Of a stretch of DNA of 20,604 nucleotides, positions 9,099 to 16,180 are shown one piece after another. Both the position numbers and the translations under genes were made by a program. Positions within the stretch are counted from its first letter, which is position 1. Each line of letters begins with the position of its first letter. The DNA is from Verrucomicrobiota bacterium (GTDB lineage Bacteria > Verrucomicrobiota > Verrucomicrobiia > Verrucomicrobiales > Verrucomicrobiaceae): NCBI GenBank assembly GCA_021413535.1, contig JAIOQF010000014.1, positions 1 to 20,604 on the forward strand. Direction: 5' to 3'. The notes beneath the pieces were generated by a model. That model made no database searches. It saw only the letters and a program-made list of their open reading frames with translations, and was not told the origin of the DNA.

Positions 9099-10346
9099 AT
9101 GCCCAGAACCGCAGCCGTCGTTTGCCATTTCATCGTCATCTTGATGATGGTCGTCATCGCGCCTGCTGCCGACATTAAGGATTTCACGGCGCCGCCACAC
9201 AACTACTGGACGCAGCCGCCGCGTGACCGATTCACGAAACTTTTTGAGCAAGTAAAAAGCGGCTCGATGAAGCTCGATGAGCGCACGCCGAACGCTTATC
9301 TCTCCAGTCTGTTGCGGGCGCTGGAGATTCCGCTCAGTTCGCAGCTGCTGGTCTTCTCCGTCACCAGCTTGCAGAGCAATCTCATTTCACCCACGAATCC
9401 CCGGGCACTCTATTTCAACGAGGACACCTACGTCGGCTATGTGCCAGGCGGGCGGATCGAGATTGCATCATTCGATCCTGAACTCGGTGCAATTTTTTAC
9501 ATCTTCCAAATTCCGCGCGGCGGTGAGGCGCCGCTGCTTGATCGCTCAAATCGCTGTTTCAACTGCCATGCCGGGTCGTTCTCGCATCATGTTCCTGGCT
9601 TGTTCGTCGAGTCCGTGATTTCTGGCGACAACGGCGGGCCGCTCGTTGGATTTCGTCGAGAAGCCAGCGGCCACGGCGTCCCCTTTGCCGAACGCTACGG
9701 CGGCTGGCATGTGACCTCAAAGCTGGATTTCCCCACGAAGGCCAACACACTGGGTGATTATTACCAGGGCAAGCTGACCACTCGACCGAATCCGCCGGGC
9801 GCGATCTTTGACCTGCAAAACTATCTCGTGCCCACGAGTGACATCGTGCCGCATCTTATTCACGAGCATCAGGTTGGCTTCACCAATCGCGTGATTGAAG
9901 CCAATTACAGCGCGCGGGAGAAGTTCGCGGCTGGCCAGGGAAAACTCGCCAGTGCCGACACTGCGGCGCTGAATGACCTCGCGACCGGACTGGTGCGATA
10001 TATTCTATTTGCTGACGAAGCGAAGCTTCCGGCTCCGGTGCAGGGCGAGGAAACGTTTCTGCGCGATTTCACTGGAGTGAAAAAAGCCTCCGCCACCGGA
10101 TTGTCCCTGCGCGAGCTCGATCTCATGACGCGCCTGCTGAAACACCGTTGCAGCTACATGATTTATTCATCGCTCTGGGACGGCATGCATCCGTTTATCA
10201 AACAAAGTGTCGAAGCTAAACTCTGGAATGCCTTGAAGGAGAATTCACCGGACCCTGCATTCGCCTATCTGCCCACGACCGAGAAACGCGCCATTCGGCA
10301 AATCATTAAAGAGACGAAGCCGGGACTGCCATCGTGGTGGGAGTAG
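9099..10346 (+). CDS. Exported protein with a single c-type haem motif
   Basis: A 415-aa protein with an N-terminal signal sequence (hydrophobic residues 6-20, likely cleavage after APA near residue 23) and one CXXCH motif, RCFNCHAG (Cys153, Cys156, His157). This suggests covalent haem c attachment in the periplasm. Around it are YVGYVPGGRIEIASFDPELG (111-130), FYIFQIPRGG (133-142) and PFAERYGGWHVTS (195-207), with no typical cytochrome c fold sequence elsewhere. I recognise no named family with known function. A role in electron transfer or as a haem peroxidase-like enzyme is possible but unproven. TATAAT lies at 9092-9097, touching the ATG at 9099; if it is a -10 box, transcription would begin inside the gene, so it is probably chance. 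It is divergent from the TPR gene. Confidence 0.8.
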   Translation: MPRTAAVVCHFIVILMMVVIAPAADIKDFTAPPHNYWTQPPRDRFTKLFEQVKSGSMKLDERTPNAYLSSLLRALEIPLSSQLLVFSVTSLQSNLISPTNPRALYFNEDTYVGYVPGGRIEIASFDPELGAIFYIFQIPRGGEAPLLDRSNRCFNCHAGSFSHHVPGLFVESVISGDNGGPLVGFRREASGHGVPFAERYGGWHVTSKLDFPTKANTLGDYYQGKLTTRPNPPGAIFDLQNYLVPTSDIVPHLIHEHQVGFTNRVIEANYSAREKFAAGQGKLASADTAALNDLATGLVRYILFADEAKLPAPVQGEETFLRDFTGVKKASATGLSLRELDLMTRLLKHRCSYMIYSSLWDGMHPFIKQSVEAKLWNALKENSPDPAFAYLPTTEKRAIRQIIKETKPGLPSWWE

Positions 10347-10440
10347 CCAGTTCGCGCCAGCCCTGAGACAGCAAGAGTCGCGCGTTTTGTCTTTGCATCC
10401 TTGCGCTGCATCATGTTTGATGGACGGAATCCAGTCAATT

Positions 10441-11169
10441 ATGGCAGACGACGGCAGACGACATCATAAGCGGGTCCTCCTCAAACTTAGCGGCGAAGCA
10501 CTGCGCGAAGTTGGGAGTCATGATAATATTTCGCCGCCCATCGTCGAGAACATCGCCTCGCAGATCAAGACGGCACATCAAGCGGGATTGGAAATCGCAC
10601 TCGTCGTCGGTGGCGGAAATTTTTGGCGTGGCGTTAGCGCCAGCAATCGCGGCATGGAACGCGCCACCGCAGACTACATGGGCATGCTGGCCACCGTGAT
10701 GAATTCACTGGCGCTCCAGTCGATGCTGGAAGCGATGGATGTGCCCACTCGCGTGCAGAGCGCCATCAAGATGGAGAACGTGGCCGAGCCCTTCATCCGT
10801 CGTCGCGCCATGCGCCATCTCGAACTGGGCCGCGTCGTCATCTTCGGCGGCGGCACCGGCAATCCCTTTTTCTCCACTGACACCACCGCTGCCCTACGCG
10901 CCAGCGAAATCGGGGCCGGGGTCGTGCTCAAGGCGACCAAGGTGGACGGCATCTACGACAGCGACCCTCACAAGAACCCCGACGCGAAGCGCTACGAGAA
11001 AATCACTTATCAGGAATGCCTCGGCAAACGTCTTCAGGTCATGGACGCCACCGCCTTCAGTCTCTGCCAGGAAAACAACATGCCCATCATCGTGTTCTCC
11101 ATGAACGAGCCGAACAACATTCACCGCGCACTCATCGGCGAGCCCATCGGCACCCTCGTCACTGCGTGA
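10441..11169 (+). CDS. pyrH: UMP kinase
   Basis: A cytosolic UMP kinase of the amino-acid-kinase family. It converts UMP to UDP with ATP; bacterial enzymes are hexamers activated by GTP and inhibited by UTP. Motifs from ATG 10441: KRVLLKLSGEAL (residues 10-21), VVGGGNFWRG (55-64), DYMGMLATVMNSLAL (78-92), FGGGTGNPFFSTDTTAAL (135-152) and KATKVDGIYDSDP (164-176). At 242 aa the length is usual for the family. ATG 10420 and a farther upstream start would add residues unlike PyrH, and no clear Shine-Dalgarno supports any of the starts. frr follows 47 bp downstream, the common bacterial pyrH-frr pairing; the usual upstream tsf is absent here. Confidence 0.96.
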   Translation: MADDGRRHHKRVLLKLSGEALREVGSHDNISPPIVENIASQIKTAHQAGLEIALVVGGGNFWRGVSASNRGMERATADYMGMLATVMNSLALQSMLEAMDVPTRVQSAIKMENVAEPFIRRRAMRHLELGRVVIFGGGTGNPFFSTDTTAALRASEIGAGVVLKATKVDGIYDSDPHKNPDAKRYEKITYQECLGKRLQVMDATAFSLCQENNMPIIVFSMNEPNNIHRALIGEPIGTLVTA

Positions 11170-11171
11170 AG

Positions 11172-11216
11172 AAATTCATTTAGCATTCATCATTCAAAAT
11201 TCAGCATTTCAAGCAT
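11172..11216 (+). other. AT-rich leader with short reiterated motifs before frr
   Basis: The gap between pyrH and frr is strikingly AT-rich compared with its surroundings. It contains repeated ATTCA (four times) and AGCATT (twice) words. No Shine-Dalgarno is visible before the frr ATG, so this leader may help unstructured initiation or may be the remnant of a simple repeat. No promoter boxes were convincing. Confidence 0.5.
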
Positions 11217-11783
11217 ATGCCCGTCAACGCCTCTATCAAAAACGCCACCGACGCCATGACCAAGGCCGTCGAACACGCCATTCATGAATTCGCCGCTGTG
11301 CGCACCGGGAAAGCCTCCCCGGCGCTGGTGGAAAACATCGACGTCATGGTGCAGAGCTACGGCAGCCATATGAAGCTCAAGCAACTGGCCATGATCTCCA
11401 CGCCGGAACCGCGCCTCATCCGCATCGAGCCCTTCGATCCAGCCACAATCAAGGACATCGAGCGCGCCATCAATGAATCCAAGCTCGGCCTGAACCCTTC
11501 CGTCGAAGGCAAGGTGATCCGCCTGCCCGTGCCAGTGCTCTCCGAAGAACGCCGCGTTCAGATGGTGAAAACCATCAAGCAGATGGCCGAAGAGGCCCGC
11601 GTTCGCGTCCGCTCTGCCCGGCGCGATGCACTCGAGGGGTTGAAGAAGAGCCAGAAAGACGGCGTCATCACCGAGGACGACCAGCGTCGCGGAGAAAAAG
11701 AGATTCAGACTGTGACCGATAAAAAGATTGTCGAAATCGACCAGCACGTCATTTCGAAAGAGAAGGAAGTGATGACGGTGTAA
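11217..11783 (+). CDS. frr: Ribosome recycling factor
   Basis: A 188-aa cytosolic ribosome recycling factor, which with EF-G splits the post-termination ribosome. The sequence is collinear with the family: an N-terminal helix ending in RTGKASPALVENI (residues 29-41), the beta domain (STPEPRLIRIEPFDPATIKDIERAI), the LGLNPSVEGKVIRLPVPVLSEERR hallmark, then the long C-terminal helices with RSARRDALEGLKK and KDGVITEDDQRRGEKEIQ. The length is normal (about 185). The start is ATG 11217, preceded by an AT-rich leader with no Shine-Dalgarno. The beta-helix gene begins 13 bp after its stop, so pyrH, frr and that gene probably form one transcript. Confidence 0.97.
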   Translation: MPVNASIKNATDAMTKAVEHAIHEFAAVRTGKASPALVENIDVMVQSYGSHMKLKQLAMISTPEPRLIRIEPFDPATIKDIERAINESKLGLNPSVEGKVIRLPVPVLSEERRVQMVKTIKQMAEEARVRVRSARRDALEGLKKSQKDGVITEDDQRRGEKEIQTVTDKKIVEIDQHVISKEKEVMTV

Positions 11784-11796
11784 CCCACAGCAACCG

Positions 11797-12477
11797 ATGT
11801 TCACTGCCGGCGACTATCTCGATCTGGCGCACACCGCGCACGGCGGGTTGTTTGCAGATGGCAAGCCGGTCTGGAGTGTGTTGTTACAGATCGCTCCCTA
11901 TCTGGAATTAAATCTCAAGCCGGCATTGCTCGGTAAAGTGCATGAGAATGCGATGATCGGTGACCGAGTCTTCATCGGCGAAGGCACCATCGTTGAGCCC
12001 GGTGCGATGATCAAAGGACCGGCCTGGATTGGCAAAAACTGCCAGATCCGCAGTGGATGTTACATCCGGGAGAATGTCATCGTTGGCGACGGCTGCGTCC
12101 TTGGAAACTCCTGCGAGTTCAAGAACTGCATCCTTTTCGATGGCTGCGAAGTGCCGCATTTCAATTATGTGGGCGACGCCATCCTCGGGCACAAAGCGCA
12201 TCTCGGAGCGGGTGTGATCCTTTCCAATGTGCGACTGGACCGCGGCGAGGTCATCGTGAAGCATGTCGCGGAACGCATCGCGACCGGCTTGAAGAAATTC
12301 AGCGCGATCATTGGCGACCATGCCGAAATCGGTTGCAACAGCGTGATCAACCCCGGCAGCCTGATCGGCCGTCGCTCTGTGATTCATCCACTGGCAAATT
12401 TCTCCGGCGTGCTGCCGGAGGATACGGTGTGGAAGGTGCGCCAGCACGGGGAAGCCGTGCCGCGCACTCATGAGTGA
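11797..12477 (+). CDS. Left-handed beta-helix (GlmU C-terminal-like) acyltransferase-like protein
   Basis: A 226-aa protein built of hexapeptide (LbH) repeats: AMIGDRVFIGEGTIVEPGAM (residues 52-71), AWIGKNCQIRSGCYI and VIVGDGCVLGNSCEF. The stretch HFNYVGDAILGHKAHLGAGV (121-140) and following SNVR resembles the acetyltransferase active-site region of GlmU (PHLxYVGD...GAGTITAN). No nucleotidyltransferase domain precedes it, so it is not GlmU itself. It likely acetylates or acylates a sugar or sugar nucleotide, possibly for envelope synthesis; the substrate cannot be read from the sequence. It follows frr by 13 bp and meets the AraC gene tail to tail with a 3-bp gap. It lacks a Shine-Dalgarno. 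Confidence 0.85.
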   Translation: MFTAGDYLDLAHTAHGGLFADGKPVWSVLLQIAPYLELNLKPALLGKVHENAMIGDRVFIGEGTIVEPGAMIKGPAWIGKNCQIRSGCYIRENVIVGDGCVLGNSCEFKNCILFDGCEVPHFNYVGDAILGHKAHLGAGVILSNVRLDRGEVIVKHVAERIATGLKKFSAIIGDHAEIGCNSVINPGSLIGRRSVIHPLANFSGVLPEDTVWKVRQHGEAVPRTHE

Positions 12478-12480
12478 TGA

Positions 12481-13278
12481 TCAAGCCGCAACGAGCGCGG
12501 GCTTGCGTGCGTGGGTGCGATATTCCGTGGGTGAGCTTGCGGTCACCCGGCGGAAACTGCGGTTGAATTGCGAGAGCGACTGGAAGCCCACGTCGTAGGC
12601 GACTTCGGTGATGCGGGCTTGCGGTTTAAGAAGGAGACGCTTGGCCTGCTCCACCCGGGCGCGGTTGACGAATTCAGTGAAGGTCATGCCGGTGGCGCGC
12701 TTGAAAACCTTGCAGAAGTGGAAAGGACTGACGCCGGCATGGCGCGAAACATCTTCCAAGGCCATCGGTTCCGTGAGATGGCCAAGGATGAACTGGCGCG
12801 CGCGTTTCACGGACTCCGGTTCGCCGTCTGCAGTTTGCAAGAAGAGACGCTCGGCGTATTCGCCGAGCTGCGTTCCGAAAAATTGCAGCATGGTTTCCAC
12901 GGCATGAGCGCGGTCTGAAGTCATGACCGGAAGCTTGTCAAACCAGTGACGCGCGGCGCGGAGATCGCTCGGGGTGCAGCCTTCATCGAGCATCTGACGT
13001 GCGGCGTCTTCAAATCGGGAGGTGGTCTTGTCACTGATGCGGATCGGTTCAGCACAGAGATGAATAAACGGACGTCCACTGAGTGAAACCGGAACGCAAA
13101 GTTCAGTGACGAATGAATAATTTGCGCTCTTGTCGTGTTGGTGGAGTTCGTCGCGCACGATGCGCAGAGCACAGCCAGTCGTGACGCGAAAGGCTTCGCG
13201 ATAGCGCTCAAAGATGTCGCTATGGAGGAGACGCGTGACAAGATCGGCGGATTCGTTGTTTTTGGATGCGGTGTTCAT
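12481..13278 (-). CDS. AraC-family transcriptional regulator with PocR-like sensor front
   Basis: A 265-aa DNA-binding regulator. The C-terminal AraC domain has two helix-turn-helix units: MALEDVSRHAGVSPFHFCKV (172-191) and ARITEVAYDVGFQSLSQFNR (221-240), followed by the family ending FRRVTASSPTEYR. The N-terminal part (about 15-150), starting IFERYREAFRVTTGCALRIV, looks like the PocR/GAF-like ligand domain seen in many Verrucomicrobiota AraC proteins. However, the cysteine cluster common in those is not evident. Its ligand and targets are unknown. It faces away from the two-component genes, with a repeat-rich gap upstream, and could be autoregulated there. It may control an unlinked sugar pathway. 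No Shine-Dalgarno is seen before ATG 13278. Confidence 0.9.
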   Translation of the reverse strand: MNTASKNNESADLVTRLLHSDIFERYREAFRVTTGCALRIVRDELHQHDKSANYSFVTELCVPVSLSGRPFIHLCAEPIRISDKTTSRFEDAARQMLDEGCTPSDLRAARHWFDKLPVMTSDRAHAVETMLQFFGTQLGEYAERLFLQTADGEPESVKRARQFILGHLTEPMALEDVSRHAGVSPFHFCKVFKRATGMTFTEFVNRARVEQAKRLLLKPQARITEVAYDVGFQSLSQFNRSFRRVTASSPTEYRTHARKPALVAA

Positions 13279-13333
13279 GGCGTTTGGTTTGGGTTACGCC
13301 CGATCCTAGGCAAGAAATGCGCAGCACGATATT

Positions 13334-13390
13334 CGTAGGCCCTACGGCTTTGCCTGATGCTGGAATCCGTAGTCCGGCGTAGGGGAATCC
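13334..13390. repeat. Compact repeat-rich intergenic block
   Basis: Lies between the AraC start and the response-regulator stop. It contains the near-palindrome CGTAGGCCCTACG (13334-13346), a perfect 6-bp inverted pair CTACGG/CCGTAG (13342-13347 and 13367-13372), three CGTAG words, and a direct repeat GGAATCC (13362-13368 and 13384-13390), each followed by GTAG within one base. It may be a dispersed intergenic repeat, a terminator-like fold for the response-regulator transcript (no T-run), or operators for the AraC gene. Confidence 0.5.
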
Positions 13391-13401
13391 AGTAGCCGCT
13401 T

Positions 13402-14070
13402 TTATACCCCGTTGCCGCCAGCGTTCTCCACCCAGCGCACGGCGTAGTGCACCAGCGCCGCGCCATCGGCGAGCTGGAGTTTATCTTTCATGTGGGCGCG
13501 ATGAGCGTCGATGGTTCGCGCGCTCACGTGAAGCTGCTCCGCGATATGACGCGTGGCTTTGCCCTGACCGATAAGTTGCAACACTTCCAACTCGCGGTCG
13601 GTGAGCCGTTCCAGCAACGAGCTATGGGTCGTTTTGCGCTGGCCCGCGATGCTTTCCAGGAGTTGCCCTGACATTTTTTCACTGAGATAAATGCCACCCT
13701 CCAGAACTCGATGCGCCGCCTTTACGACATGGTCCGCCGCGGTTTCCTTCATGAGATAACCTCGCGCACCGGCCCGCAGGGCGCGCTCGGCGTAGAGGGA
13801 TTCATCGTGCATCGAGAGCACCAGCACCAGCGTGCCGGGAAACATGGCGTGCAGATCCTTGATGAACTCCAGACCGTGTTTGTCCGGCAGGGTGAGATCG
13901 GCAATGACAAGATCGGGCTGAAGTTTTTCCACGGCGCGCAATCCATCGGCGGAGCTTCCGGCCTCGCCGCAGATTTGCAGGTCGGCTTCGCAGTTGATCA
14001 ACTGCACCAGGCCATGACGCATGATCGGATGATCATCGACCAGCAGGATGCGTTTCTTAACTTTTTTCAT
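13402..14070 (-). CDS. NarL/FixJ-type response regulator
   Basis: A 222-aa transcription factor phosphorylated by the kinase encoded just upstream. The receiver domain (about 6-122) has the acidic pair Asp12-Asp13, phospho-acceptor Asp58 in LVIADLTLP, and Lys108 in GYLMKE. The LuxR-type DNA-binding domain (about 153-215) shows LTDRELEVLQLIGQGKATRHIAEQLHVSARTIDAHR. The start is ATG 14070, whose first four bases overlap the kinase stop (ATGA), giving translational coupling; a longer frame to 14115 lies wholly inside the kinase gene. It is the last gene of the minus-strand array. By context it may adjust expression of respiratory genes, but no target is proven. Confidence 0.94.
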   Translation of the reverse strand: MKKVKKRILLVDDHPIMRHGLVQLINCEADLQICGEAGSSADGLRAVEKLQPDLVIADLTLPDKHGLEFIKDLHAMFPGTLVLVLSMHDESLYAERALRAGARGYLMKETAADHVVKAAHRVLEGGIYLSEKMSGQLLESIAGQRKTTHSSLLERLTDRELEVLQLIGQGKATRHIAEQLHVSARTIDAHRAHMKDKLQLADGAALVHYAVRWVENAGGNGV

Positions 14071-15239
14071 GGTGCGCTTGGTTTGCTCGTGGGTTCTATC
14101 AGCGGCACGCTGCACACGACTTCTGTGCCCCCTGTTTCATCCGGTCCCACCGTGAGCCGGCCACCCAGCATTTTTGCACGATGGGTCATGGTGAGCAAGC
14201 CCAGCCCAGTGCCACGCCCGGGTGCGTGATCAGGGATGCCGACACCGTTGTCGCGGATGCGGAGGACGATCTGGCCATCGGCGGCTGAAAGTGAAAGCTC
14301 AATGCGGTCGGCATGACTGTGCTTGATGGCATTGCCCATTGCCTCCTGGGCGATGCGGTAGAGCTGGACGGCAATTTTGTTGTCGCGCACCAGCACCGGC
14401 TTATCGCACCAGAAGCGGCAGGAGACGCGGAAGATTTTTTCCGTGCCGTTCGTCAGTTCGCCAAGTGCGGACATGAGCCCTTCCGATTCCAGCACCACGG
14501 GCACGAGGCCGCGCGACATTTCCCGGGCCCGAGCGTTGGCCTGGGAGACAAGGTGAACCACTTCCGAAAGATTGGCGGCGTCCTCGTTGCCGGCGTGCCG
14601 GAGCTTCTGCTGCACAACCTGCGCGAGGCAGCCAATGGCGGAAAGCTGCTGACAGAGATCGTCGTGAATGTCCTGGCCGATGCGGCGCTGCTCTTCCTCG
14701 CTGAGTTCGAGAATTTTCTGCTCGAGATCCTTGCGCTCGGTGATGTCGCGGATGATGCCGGTAAACACCCGTCCCCCGGCGAGCGGCACTTCACCAATGG
14801 AAAGATCCATGGGAAAGACACTGCCGTCCTTGCGCACTGCGACGGTCTCGCGACCGATGCCAATGATCTTGCGCTCGCCGGTGCGTCGATAGCGTTCGAG
14901 ATAACTGTCGTGCTGCCCGCGATACGGCTCGGGCATGAGCATGGAAATATTTTGTCCGATCATTTCCTCCTTGGTCCAGCCGAACATGCGCTCGGTTGCG
15001 GTGTTCACACTCTCGATGATGCCGCGCTCATTGATGGTGATGATGGCGTTGACTGCGGTTTCGACGATGCCGCGATTGCGCTCCTCGCTATCGCGCAAGG
15101 CATCTCGGGTGTGGTTGAGTTCTGCCAGCAGCGCTCGCATTTCTTCAGGTTCCTCAAGCTTTCCATGCATCGTGCAAACGCTGGATGGCTGGAGGCCCGG
15201 CACTCCTGTCTTTTGATCTGATGAGGGAAATGGCTGCAT
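14067..15239 (-). CDS. PAS-domain sensor histidine kinase (HisKA_3), FixL-like PAS
   Basis: A 390-aa soluble histidine kinase with no membrane segment. Residues 51-170 form a PAS domain very like that of FixL: ERMFGWTKEEMIGQNISMLM, then RKIIGIGRETVAVRKDGS and FPMDLSIGE. Where FixL has the haem-ligating His before IIGIGR, this protein has Lys124, so haem binding in the FixL manner is unlikely. A short coiled coil leads to the HisKA_3 dimerisation domain with phospho-acceptor His192 (GQDIHDDLCQQLS). The ATPase domain has QEAMGNAIKHS (Asn303), DNGVGI (330-335) and GRGTGLGL (341-348). ATG 15239 was chosen over GTG 15245 because AGGAG lies 7 nt upstream of it. It is coupled to the response regulator by an ATGA overlap. 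Confidence 0.94.
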   Translation of the reverse strand: MQPFPSSDQKTGVPGLQPSSVCTMHGKLEEPEEMRALLAELNHTRDALRDSEERNRGIVETAVNAIITINERGIIESVNTATERMFGWTKEEMIGQNISMLMPEPYRGQHDSYLERYRRTGERKIIGIGRETVAVRKDGSVFPMDLSIGEVPLAGGRVFTGIIRDITERKDLEQKILELSEEEQRRIGQDIHDDLCQQLSAIGCLAQVVQQKLRHAGNEDAANLSEVVHLVSQANARAREMSRGLVPVVLESEGLMSALGELTNGTEKIFRVSCRFWCDKPVLVRDNKIAVQLYRIAQEAMGNAIKHSHADRIELSLSAADGQIVLRIRDNGVGIPDHAPGRGTGLGLLTMTHRAKMLGGRLTVGPDETGGTEVVCSVPLIEPTSKPSAP

Positions 15240-15246
15240 GATCACT

Positions 15247-15251
15247 CTCCT
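15247..15251 (-). promoter_or_regulatory. Shine-Dalgarno AGGAG deciding the kinase start
   Basis: AGGAG on the minus strand, 7 nt before ATG 15239. It would be only one base from GTG 15245, too close for initiation there, so it fixes the start. It lies in the short gap after the UspA gene and is the clearest ribosome binding site seen in the window. Confidence 0.7.
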
Positions 15252-15256
15252 GGCGT

Positions 15257-16162
15257 TCAGGCGGCGTGATATTCGAATCCGTCAGGTTTGACCGCAAGAA
15301 TCGAGCAGGGCGCATGCTGGACAATTTTCTCAGCGGTGGTGCCCATGATGAGCGAGCGGAGGTCGGTCTTGCCACGTGTGCCGAGGGTGACGAGTGTGGC
15401 CTTGGTTTCGTTGGTGTGTTCCATGATGGCCTCACGGATGCTCATGCGCTCCATGACGATGTTGCGCCGCCGCTCGATGCTGCTGTTGCGCAGCAGCGGT
15501 TCCACAAAGGTGTCCAACTCCTTCTGCCACAACGCGGCATTGGAAACACCCCCCGATGGCAAGGCCGGCAGATAGCCGCCGTAGTCCGCCGCCAGAGCCA
15601 GCGCGGACTGATCGATGTATAGGCAGTCCAGCGCCGCGCCATCTTGCTCGGCGATACGCCGGGCGAGTTGCAGGGCCTTCGCGGAGGTCTCGGACAAATC
15701 CACGCACGCAATGATGTGCTGGTGCGGCCCAGTGATGTCTTCTTTTACCACCAGCACATCCAGCGGTGCTTTGCGGATGCATTTGGCCGCGATGGTGCCG
15801 ATGCTCCCCGGCCCGTGCTGCGAACCGCGGGAACCCAGCACCAGCAGATCAATCTCGTGCACTTCGCAGGCCTTTAAGAGTTCGACAAACGCATGACCCA
15901 CGGCGATTTCACATTTCAAATTTGCCACATCCACTCCGGAGTCGGTGATGAAATGCTCCACGCTTTTTCCGATGTGCGCGATCACACCCGCTCCGTCCAG
16001 TTTCAGCGACTGTCCGATGGCGTCTGCCAGTTCCTGTTCAATGACATGATACGCGATAAGCGTAGACTCATCGAAAGCCGCGAGGCGGGCGGCTTCGCGG
16101 AGGGCGTTCCGGCTTTGCGGTGAGAGATCAAGCCCGACGAGAATGCGGTGGAATTTTTTCAT
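15257..16162 (-). CDS. Tandem universal stress protein (two UspA domains)
   Basis: A 301-aa cytosolic protein with two Usp domains. Domain 1 (about 4-141) starts FHRILVGLDLSPQSRNAL and ends LLVLGSRGSQHGPGSIGT...DVLVVKE. Domain 2 (about 148-293) starts HIIACVDLSETSAKAL and ends TLGTRGKTDLRSLIMGTTAEKI. Domain 2 fits the ATP-binding pattern G-2x-G-9x-G-(S/T); domain 1 has one residue fewer in that loop, so its nucleotide binding is less sure. Usp proteins respond to starvation, oxygen limitation and respiratory poisons. It lies 18 bp after ccoI and 17 bp before the kinase on the same strand, which fits a redox- or energy-responsive unit. Confidence 0.93.
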   Translation of the reverse strand: MKKFHRILVGLDLSPQSRNALREAARLAAFDESTLIAYHVIEQELADAIGQSLKLDGAGVIAHIGKSVEHFITDSGVDVANLKCEIAVGHAFVELLKACEVHEIDLLVLGSRGSQHGPGSIGTIAAKCIRKAPLDVLVVKEDITGPHQHIIACVDLSETSAKALQLARRIAEQDGAALDCLYIDQSALALAADYGGYLPALPSGGVSNAALWQKELDTFVEPLLRNSSIERRRNIVMERMSIREAIMEHTNETKATLVTLGTRGKTDLRSLIMGTTAEKIVQHAPCSILAVKPDGFEYHAA

Positions 16163-16180
16163 GGTGGAATGGGTTGTTGA

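Noticed and set aside
9005..9202. Longer N-terminus for the TPR protein
   Set aside because: It would cover the divergent promoter region and the start of the opposite gene and would bury the signal peptide; ATG 9004 fits better.
11190..11804. Minus-strand open frame opposite frr
   Set aside because: It is the exact complement of the conserved ribosome recycling factor gene, with no motif of its own.
12489..12505. GAGCGCGGGC resembling a REP foot and stem
   Set aside because: Only about ten bases match, there is no complementary arm, and it lies within the conserved end of the AraC coding sequence.
14313..15221. Plus-strand open frame opposite the histidine kinase
   Set aside because: It is a complement-strand shadow of a clearly conserved kinase; the translation shows no family feature.
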